Below, one piece after another: positions 28,164 through 36,903 of a DNA stretch of 64,000 nucleotides. A program made the translations under genes and the position numbers. The notes below the pieces were generated by a model. The model had not been told where the DNA came from, did no database searches, and saw nothing but the letters and a program-made list of their open reading frames with translations. Numbering within the stretch: position 1 is the stretch's first letter; the number at the start of each line of letters is the position of its first letter. Origin of the DNA: Micromonospora chersina (lineage in GTDB: Bacteria > Actinomycetota > Actinomycetes > Mycobacteriales > Micromonosporaceae); assembly GCF_900091475.1 (NCBI RefSeq), contig NZ_FMIB01000002.1:1550001-1614000 (forward strand), read 5' to 3'.

Positions 28164-30203
28164 TCACGACAGGGTGAGCCGGCGCAGCGTCCCGTCGGCG
28201 TCGACGCGGTAGAGGTCGAGCCGGTTGGACCCGGGGGCGAAGAGCCGGTCGTCGGGCAGGAGCGCGGCGAAACGCCGGCCGCCGGGATCGGGCCGGACCA
28301 CCGGCACGACCGCGCCGACCGTGCCGTTGACCGCCACCGCGAGCCGGGTGCCGTCCGGGACCGAGGCGGGCACCGTCCCCCAGACCAGCGCGGGCAGTTC
28401 GCCGTGCGCGGGGTCGACGTCGCGGAACGCGGCGAGGTCGGCCACCGTGGCCGTACCCCCGGAAGGCTTCTCCCCCACGTGGGTGCCGAGCAGCGGGTCG
28501 GGCGGCGGTGGGGCGGGCGGGGTCGGCACGCCTCCGGTGATCGTCAGCGGCTGGCCGGGCCGGTCGTAGAAGCGCTTGTCGGCGCGCTCGCGCGGGGCCT
28601 GCCGCGCCGAGCGGCCGTCCATCCGCCAGGGGATCCGCACGTGCGTCTCGTCGGCGATGGTCGGCAGCAGGTCCACGTGCTCCCAGTTCCGGTCGTCGAC
28701 CCGGCCGGTTCGCTGGCCGGGTTCCTTCACGAACATCGGCACCCAGGCCACCTGGTCGGCCGCGTGGTTGATGGCGTCCAGCCCCCGGCCCTGCCAGTCC
28801 CGGCGGAAACTCACCCCGTGGTCGGCGGTGACCAGCACGAGCGCCTTGTCGTAGAGGCCGGTGGCGCGCAGGGTGCGCAGCGTCTCGCCGATCAGCCGGT
28901 CGGTGTAGCCGAGCTGGGCGAGGTGCCGGGCCCGGGCCAGGTCCACCCAGCCGGCCCCGTCGTTGGGCAGGTCCTCCGGGGCGGCGTAGTGCGCGCCGGA
29001 CGGCAGGTACGCCCACGGCGAGTGCGGCATGAGCAGGTGCAGGAAGTGCAGGGTGGGGCGGGCGGCGGGGCGCAGCCCGGCGAGGAAGGCGGTGAACCGG
29101 GCCGGCTGGTTGTCGTCGAGGGTGTCCCAGCGGAACTTCGGGTCGGCCGGCACCGGCTCGGCCGCGTCCAGCCCGGCCTCGGCCCGGGTCTGCTCCCGGT
29201 AGGAGTCCTCCGGGTCGATCCGGCTGTCCACCGGGGCGGTGACCTGCCGCAGCAGCTTGCCGCTCTCCCGGACCAGCACGCCGAGCCCCTGCTCGGGGCT
29301 GACCGGCTGTTCGCAGCGGCTGGGCGGGCAGAGCCGGGTGATGCTCTCCTCGGCCTTGATGTCGTACAGGCCGCCGAGCGCCGTGAACAGGTTGTCCGGG
29401 TACTGCGAGTAGTGCGGGGCGAACGGTTCGGCGGGGTAGCGCCCGGTGAGCATGGCCGGCAGCGCGTAGGGCGTCCAGCCGCTGACGCCGGTGGCGTTGC
29501 GGTACCAGGTCGAGCCGCCGGCCAGCTCGGCGAAGTGCGGATACCGGGTGGCGTCGATCCGGCCGTCCGGGCCGAGCAGGGAGACCAGCGGCAGCTCGTC
29601 CAGGACGATCATGACCACCGGCGGGTGGGCGCCGGCGCCGGCCACCCCGGCGGCGCCGCCGTGCCCCTTGGGCAGCACCACGGCCGAGGCCGGCGACGCG
29701 AACAGGAACAGGCCGACGAAGACCAGCGGGCCGACCGCGGCCACCCGCAGCACCCGGCCCGGGGCCCGCCACCGCCGGTGGGCGGCCGCCGCGGCGGCGC
29801 CGGCCACACCCGCCACGAGCAGCAGGGGTACGCCCCGAAGCGGCGTCACCTGCCGGCCCACCTGGACCGCGAGCGCGGCCAGCAGCAGCCCCACGACAAA
29901 CGTGTGCACGGCCGCCCGGGCGAGTCGACCGGCGACCAGGCCGACCGCGCCGAGCAGGGCGAACGGCACGGTCGGCGCGATCGCGATCAACGCCACCAGC
30001 AGCAGCACGTCGGCCCGGGAGGCGCGGTGGAACAGGAAGAAGTCGGGGCTGCGGCCGAGCACGTCCAGCAGCGGCTGGGTCACCACCAGCCCGACCAGCG
30101 CCACCACCTCCAGCAGCCGGCCCGTCTCGCCACGCCAGCGGCCCCGGGGCCGGTCCGGGGTCGCCGGCGGCGCCTGCGGGGGCGCGAGCGTTCCCTCAGC
30201 CAC
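28164..30203 (-). CDS. Membrane sulfatase/alkaline-phosphatase-superfamily protein
   Basis: The 679-aa protein has about five N-terminal membrane segments (residues 30-180) and then a sulfatase-fold domain: VVMIVLDELPLVSLLG (first metal Asp), SGWTPYALPAMLTGRYP (probable Thr nucleophile in the alkaline-phosphatase position), LLMPHSPWAYLP, and LVLVTADHGVSF (metal DH). The topology is that of LTA-synthase or phosphoglycerol/phosphoethanolamine transferase-like proteins, with the domain outside. No sulfatase C/S-x-P-x-R signature is visible. It overlaps the upstream methyltransferase gene by 8 bases and is last of a three-gene operon. Confidence 0.88.
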   Translation of the reverse strand: MAEGTLAPPQAPPATPDRPRGRWRGETGRLLEVVALVGLVVTQPLLDVLGRSPDFFLFHRASRADVLLLVALIAIAPTVPFALLGAVGLVAGRLARAAVHTFVVGLLLAALAVQVGRQVTPLRGVPLLLVAGVAGAAAAAAHRRWRAPGRVLRVAAVGPLVFVGLFLFASPASAVVLPKGHGGAAGVAGAGAHPPVVMIVLDELPLVSLLGPDGRIDATRYPHFAELAGGSTWYRNATGVSGWTPYALPAMLTGRYPAEPFAPHYSQYPDNLFTALGGLYDIKAEESITRLCPPSRCEQPVSPEQGLGVLVRESGKLLRQVTAPVDSRIDPEDSYREQTRAEAGLDAAEPVPADPKFRWDTLDDNQPARFTAFLAGLRPAARPTLHFLHLLMPHSPWAYLPSGAHYAAPEDLPNDGAGWVDLARARHLAQLGYTDRLIGETLRTLRATGLYDKALVLVTADHGVSFRRDWQGRGLDAINHAADQVAWVPMFVKEPGQRTGRVDDRNWEHVDLLPTIADETHVRIPWRMDGRSARQAPRERADKRFYDRPGQPLTITGGVPTPPAPPPPDPLLGTHVGEKPSGGTATVADLAAFRDVDPAHGELPALVWGTVPASVPDGTRLAVAVNGTVGAVVPVVRPDPGGRRFAALLPDDRLFAPGSNRLDLYRVDADGTLRRLTLS

Positions 30204-31611
30204 CCACCACCACCTGGTAGAGGGTGCGGGTGCCCGACGGCAGGTCGGTGCGCGCCACGACCCGCCCGCGCGCCGCGAGCAGCGACTCGAACGCCTCCCG
30301 GTGGTAGTCCGGGAAGAGCCCGTCCGGCTTGTTGGCCAGCAGCCGGCGGGCCATCGGGTCCTCCGGGTGGACGAACTCGACCACCAGGCTGCCGCCCGTC
30401 ACGGTCAGCGCGGCGAGCTGGTCCAGCACCTCGGGCAGCGGCACGTTCCGGCCGATCGCCAGGTGGTGCACCACGGCCAGCGCGAGCACCACGTCGGCCC
30501 GGGCCCGGTCGGCGAAGGAGGCCCGCTCGACGCCCCGCCAGCCGCCACCCGGGGACGGGTCGGCCAGGTCCATCACCAGCGGCAGGATCCGCCCCTCACC
30601 CTCGTCGCGCAGCGCCCGGTAGAGGGCGTCCACCACGGCGGGGTCCTGCTCGACGGCGACCACGTGGTCGGCGTGCCGGGCGGCGATCCGGGCGTACCGG
30701 CCGTCGTTGGCGCCCAGGTCGAGCACCCGGCCGGGCCCGGTCGCGGCCACCGCCCGGTCGACGAAGTGCTCCTTGGCCTGCCGGTCCGGAACCGAGTACG
30801 CGCAGGTCCGCTGGTAGTCCGACCAGTGGCTCTCCCCCGGCCGGTGGTCCAGCCGGCGGACCAGCTTCGCCAGCCCGCGCACGGTGGCCAGGGCCAGCTC
30901 GCGCGAGTAGCCGGCGGCCCGCAACTGGGCCCGCACCGCGCTGGTGCTGGCCTCGGCGTTGCGGTTCTGCATGGCGCCGTGCAGGTGCACGTGGGTGAGC
31001 ACCCCGGCCCGCCAGCGCCGGGCCCCGCCGAACAGGCGGCGCATCTGGTCCGGCTCGATTCCGTCGATCCGCGCCCGCAGGAACGGCTGGAAGTCGAGCC
31101 CCAGGTGGGCCTGGACCAGCAGCGGGTAGAGCAGGGTCTGGCAGAACTGGCGGTAGCCGGCCCAGGGCTCGCCGTCGCGGGCCGCCTCGAACGAGCCGAC
31201 GTCGATGAAGACCGGCGCGGCGCCCCGCCACTGCACGTTGTAGGCGGAGCCGTCCTTCGTGGTGAAGCCTGCGGCCAGCGCGGCGCGCAGCACCTCCAGG
31301 TGCAGCAGGGCGGCGTCCCGGAGCATCCCGTACGACCATTCGTAGGGGTGCGAGACGAACGGGATCCGCTCGTGCCGCAGCACCGCGGCCCAGGGCACGT
31401 CGACCGGGGTGGGGAACACCTCCTCGGTGCCGCAGACCTGACCGGTGGCGAGCAGGTCCCGGAAGAAGTCGCTGGCCGCCAGGGCGCGCCAGTCGCGCGC
31501 CGACCGCTCGTCGAGCCCGCGCAGCACCTCGCCGGCGCGGTGGAAGACCCGGTTGCCCGGGTCGCGGAAGGAGCCGGGCTCGGCGCGCAGGCCGGTGTCG
31601 GGAAGCGCCAC
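30196..31611 (-). CDS. NoeA-like class I SAM-dependent methyltransferase
   Basis: The 471-aa protein has an N-terminal half with the pattern of NoeA/nodulation-type methyltransferases (PYEWSYGMLRDAALLHLEVLRAALAAGFTTKDGSAYNVQW, then FIDVGSFE), and a C-terminal methyltransferase domain with VLDLGANDGRYARIAA (SAM-binding), VVAVEQDP, and DVVLALAVVHHLAIG. The acceptor is unknown; the N-terminal half is generally thought to bind it. It starts 5 bases after a 49-aa membrane peptide gene and overlaps the sulfatase-like gene, so all three probably act together at the membrane. Confidence 0.86.
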   Translation of the reverse strand: MALPDTGLRAEPGSFRDPGNRVFHRAGEVLRGLDERSARDWRALAASDFFRDLLATGQVCGTEEVFPTPVDVPWAAVLRHERIPFVSHPYEWSYGMLRDAALLHLEVLRAALAAGFTTKDGSAYNVQWRGAAPVFIDVGSFEAARDGEPWAGYRQFCQTLLYPLLVQAHLGLDFQPFLRARIDGIEPDQMRRLFGGARRWRAGVLTHVHLHGAMQNRNAEASTSAVRAQLRAAGYSRELALATVRGLAKLVRRLDHRPGESHWSDYQRTCAYSVPDRQAKEHFVDRAVAATGPGRVLDLGANDGRYARIAARHADHVVAVEQDPAVVDALYRALRDEGEGRILPLVMDLADPSPGGGWRGVERASFADRARADVVLALAVVHHLAIGRNVPLPEVLDQLAALTVTGGSLVVEFVHPEDPMARRLLANKPDGLFPDYHREAFESLLAARGRVVARTDLPSGTRTLYQVVVGG

Positions 31612-31616
31612 GCCGG

Positions 31617-31766
31617 TCAGCCCTGGTCGGTGGGCTGCCGGCGGAACCGGGCCACCAGCCGTCGCCAGTAGAGCTTGGCGGCCACCGCCACGCCGGCCAC
31701 CCCTCCGACCACCGCCTGCACGATCAGGCTGCCGGATCCCGCGTCCAGGTAGGCCAGGTGCGTCAC
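31617..31766 (-). CDS. 49-aa YLDAGSGS-type single-span membrane peptide
   Basis: This short frame encodes a peptide beginning MTHLAYLDAGSGSLIVQAV and ending RFRRQPTDQG. Residues 13-30 form one hydrophobic helix (SLIVQAVVGGVAGVAVAA), with basic residues following (KLYWRRLVARFRRQ). The motif YLDxGSGS before a glycine-rich helix is one I know from tiny proteins encoded beside phosphatase/sulfatase-fold and methyltransferase genes. The start GTG has a strong GGAAGGGAG at the right distance, and the stop is 5 bases from the methyltransferase ATG. It is the first gene of the operon. Confidence 0.8.
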   Translation of the reverse strand: MTHLAYLDAGSGSLIVQAVVGGVAGVAVAAKLYWRRLVARFRRQPTDQG

Positions 31767-31934
31767 GGCCAGCTCCCTTCCTTCGCCAGTCATCGGAGTC
31801 CGGCCCGATATGAGAGCTTTACCGCTCTAAGCCGGACTTGTCCCACACCGTACGCTCCCGCTCCCGGCCGTGAGGCCACACCGGTCACTCGTCCCCCGTC
31901 CGATCCGTTCAAGACGGCCCGGCCCGCCGGCTCC

Positions 31935-31940
31935 TACCGT
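31935..31940 (+). promoter_or_regulatory. -10 box of a probable leaderless promoter
   Basis: TACCGT then 6 bases, then ATG 31947 of the glyoxalase-fold gene. It rules out in-frame starts further upstream. Confidence 0.5.
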
Positions 31941-31946
31941 GGCGGC

Positions 31947-32345
31947 ATGACACCGCAGTTCGATCTCATCGGAATGGTCGTCACCGACATGGGGCGCACC
32001 CTGGACTTCTACCGCCGGATCGGGCTGCCGGTCCCACCCGGCGCGGAACACGAGCCGCACGTGGAGATCACCCTCGACAACGGCGTCCGGCTCGCCTGGG
32101 ACACGGTCGAAACGATCCGCGGCTTCGACAGCGGCTACGCACCGGCGACCGGCGGCCCGCGCGCCGCCCTGGCCTTCCGCTGCGCCGACCCGGCCGAGGT
32201 GGACCGCTGGTACGCCGAGATGACCGCCGCCGGCCACCATGGTCACCTGGCGCCGTGGGACGCCTTCTGGGGCCAGCGGTACGCCGTCCTGCACGACCCC
32301 GACGGCAACGGCGTCGACCTGTTCGCCCCACTCAAGCCCGAGTGA
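31947..32345 (+). CDS. Glyoxalase/VOC-fold protein
   Basis: The 132-aa protein has the paired beta-alpha-beta-beta-beta modules of the VOC superfamily: FDLIGMVVTDMGRTLDFYRRIGLPV (first module), HVEITLDNGVRLAWD, and YAVLHDPDGNGVDLFAPL (second module with a metal-binding Glu replaced by Asp). It could be a metal-dependent isomerase or a small-molecule binding protein. The adjacent AraC regulator is convergent, 29 bases away. Start chosen from the leaderless promoter. Confidence 0.86.
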   Translation: MTPQFDLIGMVVTDMGRTLDFYRRIGLPVPPGAEHEPHVEITLDNGVRLAWDTVETIRGFDSGYAPATGGPRAALAFRCADPAEVDRWYAEMTAAGHHGHLAPWDAFWGQRYAVLHDPDGNGVDLFAPLKPE

Positions 32346-32374
32346 ACAACTGCCGCTGCGGCGAGCGGAGACGC

Positions 32375-33082
32375 TCAGGCGGCGGGCGGCAGCAGGCGGG
32401 TCGGGGGGACCCCGGCGAACTCCTTCACCTCGCGGGTGAGGTGGGCCTGGTCGGCGTACCCGGCCAGGACGGCGACCTCGGCCAGCGGGGTGCCGGCGCC
32501 GGCCAGGTCGAGGGCGCGGCGCATCCGGAGGATGCGGGCGAGGGTCTTCGGGCCGTACCCGAAGAGGAGCCGGCTGCGCCGGTGCAGGGCCCGCGCGCCC
32601 AGGCCGACCTCGGCGGCGGTGGCGGCGACGGTCGCGCCGGCCGCCAGCCGCGCGGCGACCCGGGCGCCGAGCGGGTCGGGCCCGCCCGCGGCCCGCAGCC
32701 GGCGCAGCGCCACCTCCTCCAGTACGCCGCCGACCGGCCATCCGCGCGCCTCGGCCGCCGCGACGCGGTCGGCCAGGTCGGTGGCGGCCGGTCCCCACAG
32801 GTCGTCGAGGGGCACGCGCAGGTCGCGCAGTTCGTCGGCGGGGATCCCGAACACGGCGGGCCCGATGCCCGGCGGAAGCCGCAGCCCGACCCACCGCTCC
32901 CCCGGCACGCTCACCGACAGGTGCGCCTGCCGGTCCGGCCCGGCCACCAGCAGCCCGGACCGGCTGGACCAGAGCAGGTCCAGGCACCCGTCCGGCAGCA
33001 CCCGCACCGGCCCGTCGCCGCGCGAGACGCTCGCCCACCGCACGGCCCCGGGGATTCCCGGTGCCGCCTCCTCCCGGTACAT
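32375..33082 (-). CDS. AraC-family transcriptional regulator
   Basis: The 235-aa protein has an N-terminal ligand-sensing half (about 1-130), with VRVLPDGCLDLLWSSRSGLLVAG typical of the DUF6597-type AraC regulators. The C-terminal AraC domain has two HTHs: VAATAAEVGLGARALHRRSRLLFGYGPKTLARILRMRRAL and LAEVAVLAGYADQAHLTREVKEFAGVPPTRLL. ATG 33082 (MYREEAAPG) is used; frames continuing upstream pass through a palindrome and are not coding. It is likely to control the convergent glyoxalase-fold gene or an unlinked target. Confidence 0.88.
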   Translation of the reverse strand: MYREEAAPGIPGAVRWASVSRGDGPVRVLPDGCLDLLWSSRSGLLVAGPDRQAHLSVSVPGERWVGLRLPPGIGPAVFGIPADELRDLRVPLDDLWGPAATDLADRVAAAEARGWPVGGVLEEVALRRLRAAGGPDPLGARVAARLAAGATVAATAAEVGLGARALHRRSRLLFGYGPKTLARILRMRRALDLAGAGTPLAEVAVLAGYADQAHLTREVKEFAGVPPTRLLPPAA

Positions 33083-33121
33083 GCCCCCACCCTGCCACGC
33101 CGGGGCGCGGTCGCCGCTGCG

Positions 33122-33168
33122 GATCGTGGCGAGTTTCCGTTCCCCACGAACGGAAACTCGCCACGATC
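33122..33168. repeat. Perfect 20-bp inverted repeat (extragenic palindrome)
   Basis: GATCGTGGCGAGTTTCCGTT and its exact inverse flank the 7-base loop CCCCACG in the 92-base gap between the AraC gene and the GT2-GtrA gene. It may act as a terminator of the upstream glycosyltransferase operon; it sits right after that stop. Confidence 0.9.
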
Positions 33169-33174
33169 GGGCAG

Positions 33175-34401
33175 TCAGGCGCGGTGGTGCATGGCGAGGC
33201 GCAGCAGGGTGAAGCGGAGGGCGGTCGCCGCCAGGTTGGCGGCGATCAGCACGGTCAGCTCCAGGGCGCGGGGCGGAGTGCCGGCGGTGGCGTGCAGCAC
33301 CGCCAGGGAGCCGCTGGTCAGGGCCAGGCCGAGGGCGAAGGCGAGCAGGCCCTGAAGGTGGTGCCGGCCGGCGTGCCGGCGGCCGGTGACGCCGAAGGTG
33401 AGCCGCCGGTTGGCCGCCGTGTTGGCCACCGCCGTCACCAGCAGGGCCAGAAGGTTCGCCGGTTGCGCCCCGAGCGGGCCGCGGGCCAGCAGGAACAGCA
33501 GCAGGTACGCGAGCGTGCTGCCCACCCCGACCGCCGCGAACCGGGCGAGCTGCCGGGGCAGCCCGGCCGGCACCTGCGCCGGTGGCGCCTGCAGCGGCGC
33601 CCGGCCGAGCTGGGCGCGCAGGTCGGCCAGGGGCAGCGCCCCGGTGACCAGGGCGCGGCCCAGCCGCCAGATGCCACGCAGGTCGGCCATCGCGGTGGCC
33701 ACGATGTCCACCCGGCTGTCCGGGTCGTCGACCCAGTCGACCGGCACCTCGTGGATCCGCAGCCCGGACCGCTGGGCCAGGACCAGCAGCTCGGTGTCGA
33801 AGAACCAGCCGGTGTCCTGCACCAGAGGCAGCAGCCCGGCCGCCACGTCGGCGCGGATCGCCTTGAACCCGCACTGCGCGTCGGAGAAGCGCACCGCGAG
33901 GGTGCCGCGCAGCAGCAGGTTGTAGCCGCGCGAGATCACCTCCCGCTTGGCACCCCGGACCACCCGGCTGGTCCGCGCCAGCCGGGTGCCGATGGCCAGG
34001 TCCGAGTGGCCGGAGATGAGCGGGGCGACCAGCGGCAGCAGCGCCGCCAGGTCGGTGGAGAGGTCGACGTCCATGTACGCGAGCACCGGCGCCGGCGAGG
34101 CCGACCAGGCGGCCCGCAGCGCCCGGCCCCGCCCCTTGGCGTCGAGGTGCAGCACCCCGACCTCAGGCAACTCGGCCGCGAGCGCCTCGGCCACCGCGAG
34201 GGTGCCGTCCACGCTGGCGTTGTCCGCCACGGTGATCCGGAACGGGTACGGGAAGTGCGCCGTGAGGTGCGCGTGCAGCCGCCGGACGCAGGGGGCGAGA
34301 TCGGCCTCCTCGTTGTAGACGGGCACCACCACGTCCAGCACCGCCGTGGGCGCCGTGGGCCGGGCCTGCACCGCGGCCCGGGGTTCGCGCGTGTCGGTCA
34401 T
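33175..34401 (-). CDS. GT2 glycosyltransferase fused to a GtrA membrane domain
   Basis: The 408-aa protein has a dolichyl-phosphate-mannose-synthase-like GT2 domain (residues 20-255): VVVPVYNEEADL, AYMDVDLSTDL (DXD), SDAQCGFKAIRA, and VDWVDDPDSRVD. After a linker, a GtrA-type domain (about 285-405) has four hydrophobic segments (ARFAAVGVGSTLAYLLLFLLA and others, FTLLRLAMHH at the end). GtrA proteins flip polyprenyl-phosphate sugars. The fused protein would make and flip an undecaprenyl-phosphate sugar that the neighbouring GT39-type enzyme could use. It starts 3 bases after that gene's stop. Confidence 0.9.
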   Translation of the reverse strand: MTDTREPRAAVQARPTAPTAVLDVVVPVYNEEADLAPCVRRLHAHLTAHFPYPFRITVADNASVDGTLAVAEALAAELPEVGVLHLDAKGRGRALRAAWSASPAPVLAYMDVDLSTDLAALLPLVAPLISGHSDLAIGTRLARTSRVVRGAKREVISRGYNLLLRGTLAVRFSDAQCGFKAIRADVAAGLLPLVQDTGWFFDTELLVLAQRSGLRIHEVPVDWVDDPDSRVDIVATAMADLRGIWRLGRALVTGALPLADLRAQLGRAPLQAPPAQVPAGLPRQLARFAAVGVGSTLAYLLLFLLARGPLGAQPANLLALLVTAVANTAANRRLTFGVTGRRHAGRHHLQGLLAFALGLALTSGSLAVLHATAGTPPRALELTVLIAANLAATALRFTLLRLAMHHRA

Positions 34402-34404
34402 CGC

Positions 34405-36858
34405 TCAGCCCTGCTTCCCGCTGCTCAGGTCGTACACGGTCACGCCGCCGACGGTCTGCGCCGTGAAGTTCTCGGCGACCCAGCCGGCGATCTCGGATGA
34501 GGCGCTGCTGCCGCCGTTGGCCCGGAACCCGCCGCCGCCGATGAAGTAGTGGATCCTGCCCTCGGCGACGTACCGCTGGAACTGGGCGAGGGTCGGCGAC
34601 GGGTCGCTGCCGTTGAAGCCGCCGATCGGCATCACCGGCTCGCGAGTGGCGAGCTGGTAGCCGGAGGCGTTGTTCGAGCCGACCGTGGCGGCGACCCAGG
34701 TGTAGTCGTCCGCGTCGGCCTCCAGCAGCGCCTTCAGCTCGGCGCTCGGCTCGCGGGCGTCGAGCAGCCCGCCCATGCCGCCGCCCTGCGACCGGCCGCC
34801 GCCGGGGAACTGCTGATTGCCGCCGCCCGGGAAGCCGGTGCCGGTCTGGCCGCCCGGGAAGCCGGTGCCGCCGCCGGGGAACGCGGGGAACTGGCCGTTC
34901 TGGCCGGTGCCGTCGGGCGCGGTCCCGCCGTTCTGGGCCGTGCCGCCGGTCTGGCCGCCCGGGAAGCCGGGGAACCCGCCCGGGAACTGGCCGCCGGGGA
35001 ACTCCATGCCGCCGGGCATCCGGCCGCCGCCCGGGAACCCGCCGCGACCGCCGGGGCCGAAGCCGCCCTGCACGAACGGGCCGGCGCTGGGGATCGAGCC
35101 GGTGTGCGCGGTCGCCGCCGTCTGGAGCGAGTAGGCCACCGGGCCGGCGAGCGCGGCCGCCGCACCGAGCGCGAGCAGCACCGGGGCCACCCGCCGGGGC
35201 AGCCGGTCGGCGAGGAGCAGCAGCGCGGCGGCGGCCAGGCCGACGACGAGCACGGCCGTGCGCAGCCACGGGTACCAGTCGGCGCTGCGGCCGAGCAGGC
35301 GCCAGGACCACCAGGCGGTGACCGCGAGGGTGCCGGCCAGGATCACGGTCGCGGCGAACCCGCGCCGCCGTCCCCGGGCGAATGGCCCACCCACCAGGGC
35401 GACCGGGGCGACCGGGGTGGTCAGCGCGCCACCGGTACCGGTTGCGGGCACGCTCGACGGGTCCACGACGGGCTGGCCCGGCACTCCGGCCGGAGCGGCT
35501 GTCGCGCCACCTGGCGCCTCCGCCACGACGGCGGCCGGCGGGAGAGGGCCGGTGGCGGTTGCCGGGGCGTACCCGGGGCTGGGCGCGGCGGCGACGGCCG
35601 GTGTCGTCCGGGCGCGCCAGAGCAGGGTCGCCCCGATGCCGACCAGCGCGCCGACCGCCGGCGCGAGGGCCACCGTGTAGTACGCGTGGAAGATCCCGGA
35701 CATGAAGCTGAAGATCAGCCCGGTGACCAGCAGCCAGCCACCCCAGAGCAGCAGCCCGGCCCGCGTCCGGTCGGTACGCGCCGCCCGACCGGCCAGCCAC
35801 AGCCCGGCGACCAGCAGGATCAGCGCGGCCGGTAGCAGCCAGGAGATCTGGCCGCCGACCTCGGTGTCGAACATCCGCAGCAGGCCGGTCTGTCCGGAGA
35901 ACGGGCCCCCGCCCCCGCCGCCCATCCGGCCGGCGCCGCCGACGCTGCCCTCCTCGTCGCCGGTGATCCGGCCGAGGCCGTTGTAGCCGAGGGTCAGCTC
36001 CAGAATGCTGTTGTGCTGCGAGCCGCCGATGTACGGGCGGGCGCTCGCCGGCACCAGCTCGACGATCGCCACCCACCATCCGGCGGCGACCACCACGGCC
36101 AGCCCGGAGAGCAGCAGCTGGCGGATCCGCCGCCAGAAGCCGGTGGGCGCGGCCAGCAGGTAGACCCCGGCGAAGACCGGGATCACCAGGAACGCCTGGA
36201 GCATCTTGGTGAGGAAGCCGAGGCCGACCAGCGCGCCGGTCAGCGTGATCCACCGGGTGCTGGCCGTCTCGACGGCGCGCACCGTCGCGTACGCGGCGGC
36301 GACCAGCAGGAACACCAGCAGGGCGTCCGGGTTGTTGAACCGGAACATCAGCGTGGCCACCGGGGTGACGGCGAGCACGGCGCCGGCGAGCAGGCCGGCG
36401 ACCGGCCCGTACCAGCGGCGCACGGCGGCGTACAGGACGCCGACCGAGGCGACGCCGAGCAGCGCCTGCGGCACGAGGACGGACCAGCTGCTCAGCCCGA
36501 AGAGGCGGACCGAGAGGGCCATCAGCCAGAGCGAGCCGGGGGTCTTGTCGACGGTGATCGAGTTGGCCGCGTCCGAGGAGCCGTAGAAGAACGCCTTCCA
36601 GCTCTCCGAGCCGGCCTGCACGGCCGCCGAGTAGAACGCGTTGCCCCAGCCCGAGGCGCCCAGGCCCCAGAGGTAGAGCAGGGCGGTGGCCAGCAGCAGG
36701 CCGAGCAGCGCCGGTCGCGTCCAGCGCGGGTCGCGACGGGGCGGCTCGGCCGGCGGCGGCGCCGCGGTCGGGACCGGTTCCGGGGCGGGCGCGGGGGCCG
36801 GGTCGGTCGCGGGCGACCCGGCCGTGGGCGCGGTCAGGAGACTCTCTGTTCTGTCCAT
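34405..36858 (-). CDS. GT39/ArnT-type membrane glycosyltransferase with Gly-rich extracellular tail
   Basis: The 817-aa protein starts with a proline/alanine-rich cytoplasmic tail of about 45 residues. About ten membrane segments follow, with the PMT/ArnT pattern SGWGNAFYSAAVQAG, NSITVDKTPGSLWLMA and FRFNNPDALLVFLLV. This fold transfers sugars or other groups from polyprenyl phosphate outside the membrane. After the last segments a Gly/Pro/Phe-rich stretch (about 600-700, many FPGG) precedes a conserved globular C-terminal domain (EPVMPIGGFNGSDPSP, IHYFIGGGGF). It follows the sensor kinase by 45 bases and precedes GT2-GtrA by 3, so all four genes read as one operon. Confidence 0.88.
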   Translation of the reverse strand: MDRTESLLTAPTAGSPATDPAPAPAPEPVPTAAPPPAEPPRRDPRWTRPALLGLLLATALLYLWGLGASGWGNAFYSAAVQAGSESWKAFFYGSSDAANSITVDKTPGSLWLMALSVRLFGLSSWSVLVPQALLGVASVGVLYAAVRRWYGPVAGLLAGAVLAVTPVATLMFRFNNPDALLVFLLVAAAYATVRAVETASTRWITLTGALVGLGFLTKMLQAFLVIPVFAGVYLLAAPTGFWRRIRQLLLSGLAVVVAAGWWVAIVELVPASARPYIGGSQHNSILELTLGYNGLGRITGDEEGSVGGAGRMGGGGGGPFSGQTGLLRMFDTEVGGQISWLLPAALILLVAGLWLAGRAARTDRTRAGLLLWGGWLLVTGLIFSFMSGIFHAYYTVALAPAVGALVGIGATLLWRARTTPAVAAAPSPGYAPATATGPLPPAAVVAEAPGGATAAPAGVPGQPVVDPSSVPATGTGGALTTPVAPVALVGGPFARGRRRGFAATVILAGTLAVTAWWSWRLLGRSADWYPWLRTAVLVVGLAAAALLLLADRLPRRVAPVLLALGAAAALAGPVAYSLQTAATAHTGSIPSAGPFVQGGFGPGGRGGFPGGGRMPGGMEFPGGQFPGGFPGFPGGQTGGTAQNGGTAPDGTGQNGQFPAFPGGGTGFPGGQTGTGFPGGGNQQFPGGGRSQGGGMGGLLDAREPSAELKALLEADADDYTWVAATVGSNNASGYQLATREPVMPIGGFNGSDPSPTLAQFQRYVAEGRIHYFIGGGGFRANGGSSASSEIAGWVAENFTAQTVGGVTVYDLSSGKQG
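34757..35060 (-). repeat. FPGG-type glycine/proline-rich repeat region in the GT39 protein
   Basis: Within about 100 residues the motif FPGG or PGGG occurs around ten times, as in FPGGQFPGGFPGFPGGQ, GTGFPGGQTGTGFPGGG and QQFPGGG, with some spacing by TG/QNG. It is low-complexity and predicted flexible, on the outer side. Confidence 0.8.
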
Positions 36859-36903
36859 GCCGGCAAGCCTCGGGCGGCCCGCTGACCCGGCCCCGTGAGC
36901 GAC

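Noticed and set aside
34757..35060. Nucleotide-level tandem repeat
   Set aside because: The repetition is at the amino-acid level (FPGG) with variable codons and spacing, not a DNA satellite.
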